A stretch of 64,000 bases of DNA from Euonymus europaeus (lineage: Eukaryota; Streptophyta; Magnoliopsida; Celastrales; Celastraceae): assembly GCA_963580455.1 (NCBI GenBank), contig OY756962.1:21036001-21100000 (forward strand). The letters run 5' to 3'. This document shows positions 1-11,266 of the stretch, one piece after another (the first letter of the stretch is position 1; the number at the start of each line of letters is the position of its first letter). The notes under the pieces were generated by a model that was not told the origin of the DNA, ran no database searches, and worked only from the letters and a program-made list of their open reading frames with translations. The translations under genes and the position numbers were made by a program.

Positions 1-2139
1 ATCAAGAATTGATAATGAAAGTGATTGTTTGCCATTCTCAGAGTCTCCCTTCCTTTGTCTATGGAAATTACGAAACATGAGACTTATCGCAAAGGATATG
101 GCAAGTGCTCCTAGTAGTGGAAACACAACTATAAACATAATCCTATGGCTCTTTGTAAGACCATGTTTATGTACCTCTAGTGGCTGCTTACATGCTTGCA
201 ATCCACTCACGTTGCCACACAATCCCTTGTTTCCTTGGAATGCTTCTGCAGGAGAACCTTGAAATGATTTGCTATCAGGAATTGGACCCCAAAGATTATT
301 GAAGGAGAGATTTATGTTCACCAAGTCTTGCAAATTAGTGAATTCTTTTGGTATTTCTCCACTAAGCAAGTTGTGACTTAGATCAAGATCAGATAGATGA
401 ACTAATTGAGCAATTTGAATGGGAATTCTTTGGTTGAATTTGTTGCAGCTCAAATTCAAGTAATAAAGACTCAACAAGGCTTCAATACTGTTTGGTATGG
501 TGCTCAATCTATTCCCTGGTAAGTCAAGAAATTGGAGATTGGTAAGTGATTTGACTTCAGGAGGAATACCACCAAAAAGATTATTTCCGTTCAATTTGAG
601 TTTCCACAAATTGGTCAATTTTCCCAGCTCACTCGGGATACTTCCAACTATATGATTCAAAGAAAAATAAAGTTCATAAAACTGAGTCCAATTTCCAATC
701 TTAGGTGGAATCTTACCAGTTATATTATTTCCAGCAATCCGTAGGCTACTCAATTGTGAGCACCTACCCCACTTGGGCGAGATTTCTCCATAAAATTGAT
801 TATAGCTTATATCAATAAAGTTCAAGTTTCGATAGAGTCCAAAGTCTGCATCTATATTTCCTTTTAGTTGGTTTCCATCAAGGCGGACTCTAATCAAGCT
901 TGTGCAATTTCTGATGTCTTTGGGTACTGAGCCAACCAAATGGTTTTGGGATACGCCAAATTGCTGGAGTAATCTACTGCTACAAATAGTTTCAGGCAAC
1001 TAACCTGTGAGCTGGTTGTCATACATGAGAAGTGTGCTCAACTTTGTCAAATTTCCTATTTCTCGAGGAATGGATCCACTGAGTTGATTATCACTTACGG
1101 AAAAAATCTCTAAGTTGCTTAGATTTCCCACTGATGTTGGAAGAGAACCATTTAACTCATTTCCTTGTAAACCCAAGTCAGTAAGGGACTTCAGATTTCC
1201 TATTTCTCGAGGAATGGAACCATTAAGCTTATTTCCATCTAAGTAAAGAGTCTCAAGATTAGTCAACATGCCAATTGAAGGCGGAATTTGGCCACTGAGT
1301 TGATTGTCGCTCAACTCTAGATCATAAACTGACTTGAGATTTCCTATTTCTCGAGGAATGGGACCATTAAGCTGATTTCCATGCAAGTAAAGAACCTTGA
1401 GATTAGTCAACATGCCAATTGAAGCTGGAATAGGGCCACTGAGTTGATTGTGGCTCAACTCTAGATTATAAACTGACTTGAGATTTCCTATTTCTCGAGG
1501 AATGGGACCATTAAGCTGATTTCCATATAAGTGAAGAGTCTCAAGATTAGTCAACATGCCAATTGAAGGCGGAATTTCCCCCGAAAGGTTATTTGTCGAC
1601 AAAGCAAGGAAGTTAAGCTTTGAGAGCTTACCAATTTCCTGAGGAATGGGACCATTAAGCTGATTTTCATGGAAGTAAAGAACCTCAAGATGAGTGAGTT
1701 GGCCAAGCGTGGATGGAATTTGAGCTGAGAAGTTATTAGTCGACAAATCAAGGAGGATGAGCTCGGAGAGCTGATTGAATTCAGAAAGGATGGAACCATA
1801 GAATGCATTCATTGAGAGATCAAAGTGCGAGAGATGGGAGAAAGATGAGAATGAAAAGTTGTATAGCGTACCATGTATGCCGCAAGTCGTAAGGTTAATT
1901 GTGCTGATGCTTCCAGCACTATTGCAAGAAATTCCGAACCAAGTGCAAGGACTTGGTTTGGTGGAATTGAGAATAATGGACCAGGAAGACAAGAGAGGCT
2001 GAGTGTGGCTATGAAATCCGGCTTTCCATCTAAGAAGAGCATGTGCTTCCTCAGTAGAATCAGAAGCGATAAAAAAGAAGAGAGTGAAGATAAGGAGCAT
2101 GGACAGTGAGAAGGCTCTCATCAAGATTTGTGATCCCAT
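1..2139 (-). pseudogene. LRR receptor-like kinase RLK-a (MIK2-type), 3' part outside window, one nonsense codon
   Basis: Reading leftwards from ATG at 2139, the protein begins with a hydrophobic signal peptide (about residues 1-27). A cysteine-flanked LRRNT with the CTWFGISC motif follows, then 24-residue LRRs of the plant type (NLxGxIPxxIGN). The frame is open for 379 codons and stops at TAG (plus-strand CTA at 1000-1002) inside LRR 12. RLK-b and RLK-c have CAG (Gln) at that position, so one C-to-T change explains the stop. Beyond it, the same frame continues without another stop to base 1, through about 11 more LRRs, the GNKGLCGN motif, a transmembrane segment and a basic stop-transfer stretch. 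The kinase domain would lie left of base 1. LRRs 5-10 are three copies of a two-LRR unit. It is probably a very recent pseudogene. A secreted LRR-only product of 379 aa cannot be excluded. Confidence 0.9.
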
Positions 2140-2935
2140 TGTTTATGTTTCTTACTTTCTTGTGTGAAGCATGTGATACTATAGTTCATTATGCACATAT
2201 ATATAGAATCTTTTGAAGGACTTGGTCTGTCTCCAATACTAGATAATTAATATAGGCGTTAGAAGTTGTTTGATGAAGCTGATCGTAAGTGTCATATTGA
2301 ATGCAATGTCAAAATCCTTATCTAATATGTATAGCAGAATTGACTCATAATTATCCTTAGAGTCTTTGGTCTTGCCATTACAATTGCTCCAACTTGTTTA
2401 AATAGTAGACAACCAGCCTGTTACTTTTATTTTCATCTATGGCATTCTCTATTGGATGTTAAGCATTTTCATTATTCCAAAACTGTTGGCCGTTGATGCA
2501 TCGGGGCCACTGCAATTAAAAGAAGAAAAAAAACAACAAAGTGTATACACTATTGATGTATATTTAAAAGAATTTTGATGTGTCTTATGAACAAGATTTG
2601 ATGAATAGAGAAGTGGTTAATGTTTTCGATTTCTAAAGCTTGAATCCAAGTCCAAACCCAACCATGTTAAAAATCGAAAGATTGGCCTTGCGGGGCCTTT
2701 GATATTTCCTTTCAACACTTAGTTGTTGTAGCTGCTATAGGACAGCCCCATCTAATAACTAAACGAAGTCCCTCACGAATGGCAAGAAGCTCGATGGAGA
2801 GCATAAAAACAGCCAGGGTAATTGACCGCCCAACAAGCCATCACGGAACCATAATGATCACGTATGACACCAACCAATCCAACTGATTCAGCTCCCTAAA
2901 TTAAATAAATTTTGTTCCATAAAGTTTAAAACTAA
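2140..2935. other. RLK-a 5' flank, homologous to the RLK-b 5' flank
   Basis: No gene. This stretch matches 29035-29560 plus 31350-31440 upstream of RLK-b. At 2536-2560 it reads straight through the place where RLK-b carries the solo LTR, so it preserves the unoccupied site. Fragments such as GAGTCTTTGGTCTTGCC recur in many other places in the window. The part after about 2640 has no recognised content. Confidence 0.6.
2195..2206 (-). promoter_or_regulatory. Putative TATA box of RLK-a
   Basis: A TATATATA stretch lies 56-67 bases upstream of the RLK-a ATG. The same block (CACATATATATAGAATC) stands upstream of RLK-b, and a shorter version upstream of RLK-c. Conservation between paralogues and position support a core promoter. 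The start site is not determined. Confidence 0.45.
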
Positions 2936-2939
2936 ATTT

Positions 2940-3640
2940 ATTGCCTAAATACCATAAGTCATTCTCTTTTGCTTGTGGTAGCATAAGCAATTTTGAAAGT
3001 TTCATGATTTTTATTTTTTTCCCCTTCATGTTGTATTTGAATCTAGATATACTCAATGGTGAATATTCTTATTCTCCTTCTATTATCATCACATAAGTGT
3101 TTTTGGCAGTTTATGTAATGATTTTTATGATTTTTTTCGATATGTATATAATTTTTTCCAAATTTTGGATCTACTAGTTAAGTGTTATTTTGGTCACCGA
3201 TAAATTATGAAATTTTCAATTTTCTCACAAAAAAAAAATCACTTTGGTTATACAAATTTTTATATTGTGCCACTCAAGCAAATTTTTGAAATTTCGATCA
3301 GCCATTTTGCTGACGTATTGAGCAGATCCCCTTAGAATGCAAGCAATATTAGAAAGACTTTGAAAAGTCTCCAACCCTAACTTTTTCACAACGAAATTGA
3401 CTCGTAATGACAGAGTCCCTGCTTTGCGCTTTGCATTGCGACTGATGGTACCACAAATAGAATCTTTTGAAGGTCTTGGTCTTGCCGTGCGTAGAAAATG
3501 AATGAAACCTATTTTCGGGTACACAAAATTTAAGAATTTCTTTATTCCAAAACGGTTGGACGTTGGCACTCCCATGTGAAGTCCCACCGCAATTAAAAGT
3601 CAATAAAGACTTTCGCTTCTCTATATTAAATGAATAGAAA
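2940..3640. repeat. Dispersed RLK-upstream repeat R1, copy 1
   Basis: An AT-rich non-coding block of about 700 bp. Hallmarks are 'TTCTCCTTCTATTATC' (3076), 'TCAGCCATTTTGCTGAC' (3298), 'GAAAGACTTTGAAAAGTC' (3353) and 'TCTTTTGAAGGTCTTGGTC' (3464). The same order of segments appears at 34135-34900 and 37790-38240, with partial copies at 55575-55720 and 56930-57180. The family is tied to the RLK array and may descend from duplicated RLK upstream DNA. No coding potential was recognised. Confidence 0.6.
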
Positions 3641-4429
3641 GAAAAATACAACAAAACAAACACTTATGGCAACCGCAGACCGCAGTGGCAAATCTAGCTT
3701 GCTCATATTGGACGCAATTTTCTTGTATTTCTTTTATATTTTGAAATGTTCCCCTGCCGTTGAAAGCTTGGTGGCTGCTGATTGTAACTATATTTCGTCA
3801 ATGAATTATGCCTTTTCTTAAAAAAAAAACACACACACTTATATATATATATATAAACGTGTGTGGCTTGAGCCTTTATGCTCGAGTATTTTGAAAAAGT
3901 AGCACTATTAAAAAGTCACTTTGTAAAAATAACAGTCATTTTCAAATTAATGAAATCTAACCCTTTTAAGACAGTTTTGCCCTCATTAATAACTATACAC
4001 AGTCAACACAACTGCATAAACCTAAAAGAAAGAAGAAAAAAAAGCATTCGCGGTTCTTCTCGATTGCATCATTACAGTTAACACAACTCATAAAAAAACA
4101 TTGCAAGTGAACGCGACTTATATATGATTTTCTCTTTCTTTTTCTCCAAAACGCGACATTGTTCTTCTTCTTCAAGAGTTACGTTTTCACTCTTTCCTGT
4201 TCGACAACACTTTTTTAACTCTCAAACTTCTTCACGTACGTAGTTCTTTTTTTATTGCACTTCAGTAACATGTTTTGCATCTCTATTTCTCTTATTTAGT
4301 ATGCAAACGATGATACATTGTTGGCTGTGGTATCTGGGTTTTTGTGTGTAGTGTTTGCACTGATTTTTGTTTCACTTTTTTTGTTTAGCTATTGAAAAAG
4401 TATCTGAGTAGTTCAAATACCCTTCGAGG

Positions 4430-4745
4430 TTCTGGTCTCGTGCATTTGAGTATATAGAATTGTAGGTCGAGCATCTGTAAATTATTGTTCGAGTAGATTA
4501 AATTGTGTGTTCGAGTAACTAAAATCATATGTTCGAGTAGAATAAATTGTGTGTTCGAGTAACTGAAACTATATGTTCGAGTAGAATAAATTGTTGTTTG
4601 ACTAGAATAAATTGTGTTCTAGTAACTGAAAATATATGTTCGAGTAAATGAAATTTTTTGTTCGAGTATATGAATCTTTATGTTAGAGTAACTTAAATTT
4701 TTTGTTCGAGTATATGAAAGTTTATGTTCAAGTAGGTTAAATTGC
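4430..4745 (+). repeat. Subterminal repeat array, GTTCGAGTA motif
   Basis: About ten imperfect copies of GTTCGAGTA(A/G)(A/C)TGAAA spaced 20-25 bases, inside the left arm of the MULE at 3884-6332. Motif arrays just inside the TIRs are typical transposase-binding regions in DNA transposons. That role is inferred here. Confidence 0.7.
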
Positions 4746-5324
4746 TGATGTAGGACAAGATATTACATGTTTTTTGAGCTGGTTGACATGAGTTTTGGAC
4801 CTAATTGCAAAACTGTATCCTCTGTGAACTTCCTCTGATCATTTGGTTGGTGATATTTGACTTTGTTTTCGGAAACCGAAAAACATGAAATTAAAATTGA
4901 AATTTAGTCAAATGAAATTAAAATTCATCCAAATAAAACTCAAATTTATCAAAATGAAATTCAATTTCATCAATCGGGTAAAAATGAAGGTAATTTTGGG
5001 CCAAAACCGGAGCAAGGGCATCCGGTGGCCGGACGACGATGTCGGCGAAGAGAGGCGAGTCACCGTTGGGAGTGAGAGAAGAGAGAGAAAAATAAAATAA
5101 AATAAATTCATCTTAATTACAATTATGCCACTTGAAAATCTTACAAAACAACAAAATGTTGTTTTGGTTTTCTAGTTTTTAAAACTTAAAAATGAAAACT
5201 GTTTTTAAAAATAAAAACTCAAAACAAATTAGGCAAATGAATTTTAAGTAATCATTTGATTTTTCAAAACAGAAAACTGTTTTGAAAATCATTACCAAAC
5301 ACTTACCAAGGACATTAAAAAAAA

Positions 5325-5885
5325 TAGTTACTCGAACAAATTTTTTTACGTTACTCTAACACAAAAATTAAGTTACTCGAAAAAAAAAATTTAGTTACTC
5401 TAACACAAAAAATAAGTTACTACTGGAACAAAAAAGTTTAAGTTACTCAAAAATAAAAATTATGTTACTCGAACAAAATATTTTAATTTACTCTAAAAAA
5501 AAATTTAGTTACTAAAACAAAAATTTAAGTTACTCTAACACAAAAATTAAGTTACTTGAACAAAAAATTTTAGTTACTCTAACAAAAATGTTTTAGATAC
5601 TCGAACAAAAAATTTTGAGTTACTCTAACACAAAAATTAAGTTACTCGAACAAAAAAATTAAATTATTCGAACACAAAAATTTAGTTTAGTCTAACACAA
5701 AAATTAAGTTACCTGAACAAAAAAAATTTAGTTACTCGAATAAATTTTTTTAATTTACTCTTAACAAAAAAAAATTAGTTACTCGAACAAAATTTTTTAA
5801 GTTACTCTAACACAAAAATTAAGTTACTCTAACAACAAAGTTTTAGTTACTCGAACACAAAAATTAAGTTACTCGAATTTTCAAA
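5325..5885 (-). repeat. Subterminal repeat array, inverted partner of the 4430-4745 array
   Basis: Roughly twenty imperfect copies of AAGTTACTCGAACAAAAA (and AGTTACTCTAACAC), the reverse complement of the left-arm motif. This arm has expanded to nearly twice the length of the left one. A single transcript across both arms could fold into a long hairpin. Confidence 0.7.
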
Positions 5886-6358
5886 CCCAAACACCATAGC
5901 CAACACCATAGTCAACCCAGAATCATTGTTGACATACAAAATAAGATAAATCATAGTGGAAAACATACTACTGACGTGTAATCAAAAGAAAAATTACGTA
6001 TTTGAGGAAATGTTAAGAGCTTTGAGAACTACGTAACTCTTGGAGAAGAAGAACAATGTCACGTTTTGGAGAAAAAGACAGAGAGAAAATCAAGTATAAG
6101 TCGCGTTCACTTGCGATGCTTTTTTATGAGTTGTGTTAAATGTAATGATGCAATCCAGAAGAGTCCCGTATGCTTTTTTTCTTCTTTCATTTAGGTTTGT
6201 GCAGTTGTGCTGACTGTGTATAGTTATTAATGAGGACAAAAATGTCTTAAAAGGGTTATATTTCATTAATTTGAAAAAGAGTGTTATTTTTACAAAGTGA
6301 CGTTTTAAAAATGTTACTTTTCCAAAATACCCTTTATACTCATCTTCTTGACTAGGTG

Positions 6359-6806
6359 CAGGGACGGAACCAGGAACTCATTTGAGGGGGGGCCGATAGT
6401 TTGGTGGGGGTTCGGGGGCAACGCCCCCGAAATTTTTTTTCGTGATATTTACAGAAAAATTATGTAATTTCTAGGCCGAAAAAGTATCACCTATATAAAT
6501 ACAAGTCATGTATAAGAAACAAGTACACAACTTAAGAAACAACTCTAAAAAAACACTACCAGCATTAGGAAATTGCTAGCCATCTTTGATGTAGAAGCCT
6601 GAAATGAGAATACAAGATCAGAAAATAGAGATTGAGGAATCGAGTTCATATTTGGTGTTCTGAATTTACTAATTTTGTCTCTGTGTATATGGCCTAAGAA
6701 CTTTAGATCTATTAGTCTATATATATATTAATATATATAATTTATTTTAAAAAAAATCTAGGGGGGGGCCAGGGCCCCCCCTGGCCCTAGCGTACGTCCG
6801 TCTCTG
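6359..6806. mobile_element. hAT-like MITE
   Basis: A 448-bp unit beginning CAGGGACGGAACC and ending, on the other strand, CAGAGACGGACGTACGC. G-rich and C-rich runs (GGGGGGGCC, GGCCCCCC) lie just inside both ends. Flanks are ACTAGGTG (6351-6358) and ACTTGGAG (6807-6814), matching at 6 of 8 positions, compatible with an old 8-bp hAT duplication. No coding sequence. Confidence 0.6.
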
Positions 6807-6814
6807 ACTTGGAG

Positions 6815-7040
6815 CATCACTTGTTTTTGGCTTCCCCTCGCCTTGTAGACCTTTATTAATTTAATAATACACAGTTAGTGGCAGAACCGGATTAGAATAA
6901 ATGAGGGCGATTAAGTAGCTGGGTTCGGGTACTCAACTAGACAATCATTGAATTATTCATTCGGACCACATATTTAACACATATGAACTTCTTGGAGATA
7001 ATTAGTAAAAATTTCAAAATCATATAGGCCACATATTTCA
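6815..7040. other. No recognised feature
   Basis: AT-rich spacer between two repeat elements. No gene or repeat structure was seen. Confidence 0.5.
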
Positions 7041-7319
7041 TCCATGGGCTAAGAACACCTCTAGCACTGATGCTAAAGTGCACTGGACCGTAAATAGGGT
7101 AGGGCTATTTACAGCCCAAATTTTACCGGTCGTACTCTAAAAATCCCTAAAATGACAATTCTATACACACTAGCACCTCTATTTAATCCATGGGCTAAGA
7201 GCACCTCTAGCACTGATCCTAAAGTGCACTAGACTGTAAATAGGGTAGGGCTATTTACAGCCCAAATTTTACAGGTCGTACTCTAAAAATCCCTAAAATG
7301 ACAATTCTATACACACTCC
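7041..7319. repeat. Tandem duplication, period 146 bp, two copies
   Basis: The block starting TCCATGGGCTAAGA at 7041 repeats at 7187 with a few substitutions. It begins with 'AGCACCTCTAGCACTGAT', a theme seen at the ends of many plant MITEs, so it may be a doubled MITE fragment. No coding sequence. Confidence 0.75.
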
Positions 7320-8422
7320 ACCCGCCAAATTGCTAAATCATTCTCTCACCATTCCCTCTCTTTCTCTTTCCCAAGTTATGTTTCCCTCAGTCCAAAACAT
7401 GGAGGTATGGATGTCGATGACTAGAAGGTGGATTCTGACTATGGTGAGTTCACAGACGAGGATATTTTCGACGATAATGACATGGACGACAAAGCCTAAT
7501 TAATTTGAGTTCACAAGCCGCAACTTGATCACCTCAAGGGAGTACAAAAGCCCTAATTATTATATAAGCTTTAAAGCACTATTGCAAAACACAAAAACCC
7601 ATTCATTCCACATAAATCTATTGACTCCACATATGATCAAAAGGGAAATATCTTAGAATATTTGGAACTAAGCAAACTGTAAAGAAAGAATATGCAAAAC
7701 GAGTACAAGAGATTCGATTCACCAAAATCCAGCGACTCTTAGGTCTTGGGTTTATTACATGCATGAGCACGCTAAAAAGAGTTCATGTTCAATTGCATAC
7801 TGATCTACATGTATATTTCTTCTTTTCATTCAAGCTTATAGAGAAAAACAACGTGCTTATGTATTCATTGGGTATTTGGGTTATGTTGTTCATCATAGTT
7901 TTTTTTAATTATTATAAAACAAACAATCAATAAACACACAAGATATAATTAAAACAAATAAACTTAATAAATAGGCAAGAAAGTAAAGCAAATATAAACT
8001 GCAGGAGAGTATGAGAGGGCGGGTGGTAGATCGATCCACGCGAATAAGCGAGACAAGCCACCGAAGAGAAAGTAACCCTGTAACAACTCCGGGTATACGT
8101 GTCAAAGACCAGCCTCCAATGGTCTTTCTTGACTCCTCTTCGGGAAGATCTGGGCAGATCGCAAGTTGGTGAATATCGATCTTAGCCCATTCGGGTATAT
8201 CTGATACCCAATCTACCTTTTTTTATTCTTTTTTTTTGGGGATCTGCCTCTATCGGTAACGATCTTGATGATCTTGATGATCAAAGTCCGATTCTCCCCT
8301 AAACAAAATATTAAAGTAATTTTTTCAAACAAAATAAAAACATAAAACACAAACCAAGCAAACATTGTTCAATGCTTAGCAAAAACTCCGGAAAACTATC
8401 TCCAAGAACTCCTACTCCCCCT
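7320..8422. other. Non-coding stretch; short block shared with 37665-37745
   Basis: No gene was recognised. The block 7825-7910 (TTCATTCAAGCTTATAG...) recurs diverged at 37665-37745, so it belongs to a dispersed repeat. The part 8100-8300 is CT-rich and could be LTR-derived, but no termini were found. Confidence 0.4.
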
Positions 8423-9052
8423 CATATGTTCTCCCCTCTTTTTGACCCACAATGTCAATGACAGGCTTTAATTGGAAGCAACATACTGGAGAATGGCATG
8501 GTGTCCTCTCAGACAACAGGTTATATGTTAAAGAGTTGGAATCCCACATTGGAAAAGTAAAGATCCTTTTCCAAGTTTATAAGTATGGATAGTCCTTTTT
8601 GGCAGAGTTGATTAAGACAAGGTTTGAATGCGGTGGCAGAGCGTTGTGATGATATTGGAAGCAGGAAGGGTTCATGGCTGAGGGTTTGAAGTCAGTCTTT
8701 AAGGTGTTATATATATATACTAGAGTAGTTGCCCGCTCATATGTTCTCCCCTCTTTTTGACCCACAATGTCAATGACAGGCCTTAATTGGAAACAACATA
8801 CTGGAGAATGGCATGGTCCTCTCAGACAACAGGTTATATGTTAAAGAGTTGGAATCCCACATTGGAAAAGTAAAGATCCTTTTCCAAGTTTATAAGTATG
8901 GATAGTCCTTTTTGGCAGAGTTGATTAAGACAAGGTTTGAATGCGGTGGCAGAGCGTTGTGATGATATTGGAAGCAGGAAGGGTTCATGGCTGAGGGTTT
9001 GAAGTCAGTCTTTAAGGTGTTATATATATATATACTAGAGTAGTTGCCCGCG
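8423..9052. repeat. Tandem duplication, period 315 bp, two near-identical copies
   Basis: CATATGTTCTCCCC at 8423 recurs at 8738. The copies differ by only a few bases and a TA-run length change. Each holds 'GAGTTGGAATCCCACATTGG' followed by TTTATAAGTATGG, resembling the LTR/promoter part of plant LTR elements. Copy 1 ends with 'CTAGAGTAGTTGCCCGC', the first bases of the Helitron-like terminus intact in copy 2. The duplication therefore included a piece of that terminus. Confidence 0.85.
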
Positions 9053-9399
9053 CGTTGTGGCGGGTGCTGAAAAAACTCGAGCTTCATATTCTCTGTCTGC
9101 GATTTTAAAACAACAGAAACAAAATTAAAGAAAACATCACCTCAAATCAAGTGAAAGAACACCATAGTTGATTTGTTTTATAGAACTTTATTCTGGTTCC
9201 TTAGTCGTGCTTTGATTCAAAGCAAAACTAAGCAAACTCTCCTAAATCAAAGCACCAAAACCCCAAAGAACACCAGATTTTACAAAAAATAAATTGACTA
9301 CTTGTGCTTACAACTAAGAGATGATAAGAATATTTTCCAAACAGTGAAGAAGTAACCTTAAAAACAGTCTTGTTCATCTGGTGAACCACATGAAAGACA

Positions 9400-9500
9400 C
9401 TGCACCAATGGGGAATTGCTCCGGCTTCTAGAATAGCTTCCATTGGAGGGGATTCAAATCTTGTTAGTAAACGCCTCGGTTTTCGAAGGGCACTAACCCT
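9400..9500 (-). pseudogene. Importin-alpha-like ARM-repeat fragment
   Basis: The minus strand reads RKPRRLLTRFESPPMEAILE followed by AGAIP. This resembles the armadillo segment of plant importin alpha (RKLLSIERSPPIEEVIQAGVVP type), where the ARM groove binds nuclear localisation signals. About 35 residues match and both sides lose the similarity, so this is one exon piece, not a functional gene. It lies inside the putative Helitron, consistent with captured host DNA. The assignment rests on a short match from memory of the family. Confidence 0.4.
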
Positions 9501-9599
9501 CTTATGCATAGCACTCTTTCCCCTATATATTACAGAGCAAATATGGTAAAGGTAAATTCCAAACAAATATCGGGATAAACTCCAAGGGAGATAAAGCAT

Positions 9600-11266
9600 T
9601 AATCACTATGATTTTGGGTTTTCACTATTGATGGAAGAAAGGTATTTTGTTTTGTCATAAATGTATTTTAATATCAGATGCAAGAAAAGAGAGAAAGTGA
9701 AGAGCCATATTACACCCAAGAATCACACAAATGACCAACCTAGTCCCTAGACACACGAATGCCACAGAGAGAAAGCAAGCAACACCATGAAAACACGACA
9801 ATGGGCTTTAAATTGAAATAAGTAATTTATTGGTCAGTTGATAGTCTTTCTTGAGTTTTGAAGCGAATTGGCATGGAAGGAAGAACTAAGCTAAGGCGTG
9901 CAACTAAAGAGAATCACAGAATTGCCATCTTCCATAAACAAAGGAATGACATGGAATGGGTAAGAATATAAGTGAAAAAGGTGAACATATCACCATTAGA
10001 AAAAAGGCATTTAAAATAAGTAATTCTCCTCCTCCATGTAACTTGTTATAAGAAAAGTCATAAACAATTTTGAACTAACTGTGTAATTTAATGAAAAAAC
10101 TAATAATAATTAAATGAAAATAAAAGCTGAAATAGTCCAATGTCCCGGCACTACCACATAAATGGTAGGAAAACATAAAGAAATAAGCTAAAATCTGGAA
10201 CATTGCACATATACATTCACAAAGGGCATCGATGAGGAGAAATAAATATTTGGCCTAAGAGCCAAGCAAAAAGTTGGGTAACCCACACTAATGGTGGCAG
10301 CTTCCATATGTAAATGAAAAATGAATAGTAAATGCTTGTAGAATAAAACAGAGCCATTTCCACTTATATTCTTACCCATGTACCCATTTCACTGACCCAT
10401 TTGGCAAAGCGAAGAAGGCATAAATGACAGTCCCAATAGGATCTATTAACTGAAGTCGAATGCGAGCAACCTATAGTGAAAATAAAATGAATGTCAATTA
10501 TAAGAAGGCCCAAAGACATTTGAAAGTCAATTATAAGGAGGTCCAAAGCTCAGATTAATGATGAGCAAAAAATATAGTTTTTTTGATAGTTTCGAACCCT
10601 CACTCCGTAAAAGTGCATGAGCATAGATATACATGTACCGACACACAATCACACAGACTAATGAAGAACTTTTATTGTAATTGTAAACTACGCTCATTTT
10701 TTTAATAAATGCTCTTTGACATAAAATAATTAGTAAAAACCATGGTCAATAATTGCCTTACGTCGAGATCCTTATTTACCATGTTCCATCAATTTTTGGT
10801 TATTTGTGACTGCAAGCTCCTGAAACGAAAATAATCAATTAGCTTATTATTAGTCAAACGTTTGGTCGAAAATGATTGCCCCAGTTATAGAAACTCGAAC
10901 CTTTTACGAATTATAGTCCCTGATATATCATCTATTAATCAATATAAGAAGCATAAGGTCATAAAACATCACAGTTGTTAACATACTGCAATAAATTATG
11001 GATAACTGGACAAAGCAATGGAAGATATCAATAATGACATGGAAGGAAATAACCAAGGGAGTACTTTAATAGTGGAGCATGATAGAGATATCTTCTTATG
11101 TAAGCAGGTCAACTTGCGTTGCTCAAGATTGAGCAAATATTGCAGAGAAAAGAGCACTTGTGTTGAAGAGAAACAAAGCTGAAACAACCCATAGCAATCC
11201 GAATAAGAAAAAAAAATATTAAATGGAAAGTACAATAAGAAGATTGACCCTACACCAAAGTTTGTT
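9600..11266. other. Putative Helitron interior, no gene recognised
   Basis: AT-rich sequence between the importin-like fragment and the last exon of the small spliced gene. Short ORFs at 10188-10379 and 10996-11235 (minus) have no recognisable domain. It may contain 3' UTR or intron sequence of captured genes. Confidence 0.3.

Larger units (their letters stand above)
3884..6332. mobile_element. Non-autonomous Mutator-like element (long-TIR MULE)
   Basis: A 2449-bp element with inverted ends reading GAGTATTTTGAAAAAGTA (left) and GGGTATTTTGGAAAAGTA (right, reverse complement). It is flanked by 9-bp direct repeats with one mismatch: TTTATGCTC at 3875-3883 and TTTATACTC at 6333-6341. Terminal inverted repeats run about 300 bp (3884-4195 against 6025-6332). 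A 9-bp duplication with long TIRs is the Mutator signature. Inside are two opposed arrays of a GTTCGAGTAAC motif. Between them is AT-rich filler, and about 5140-5310 resembles a small MITE (TTTGGTAATGATTTTC on the minus strand). No transposase was found, so it depends on a partner elsewhere. Confidence 0.8.

Noticed and set aside
4885..5111. Overlapping ORFs in the MULE centre, possible captured gene
   Set aside because: Lys/Ile/Met-rich translation of AT repeats on both strands; the short GC-richer stretch around 5010-5090 is too small to support a host-gene capture.
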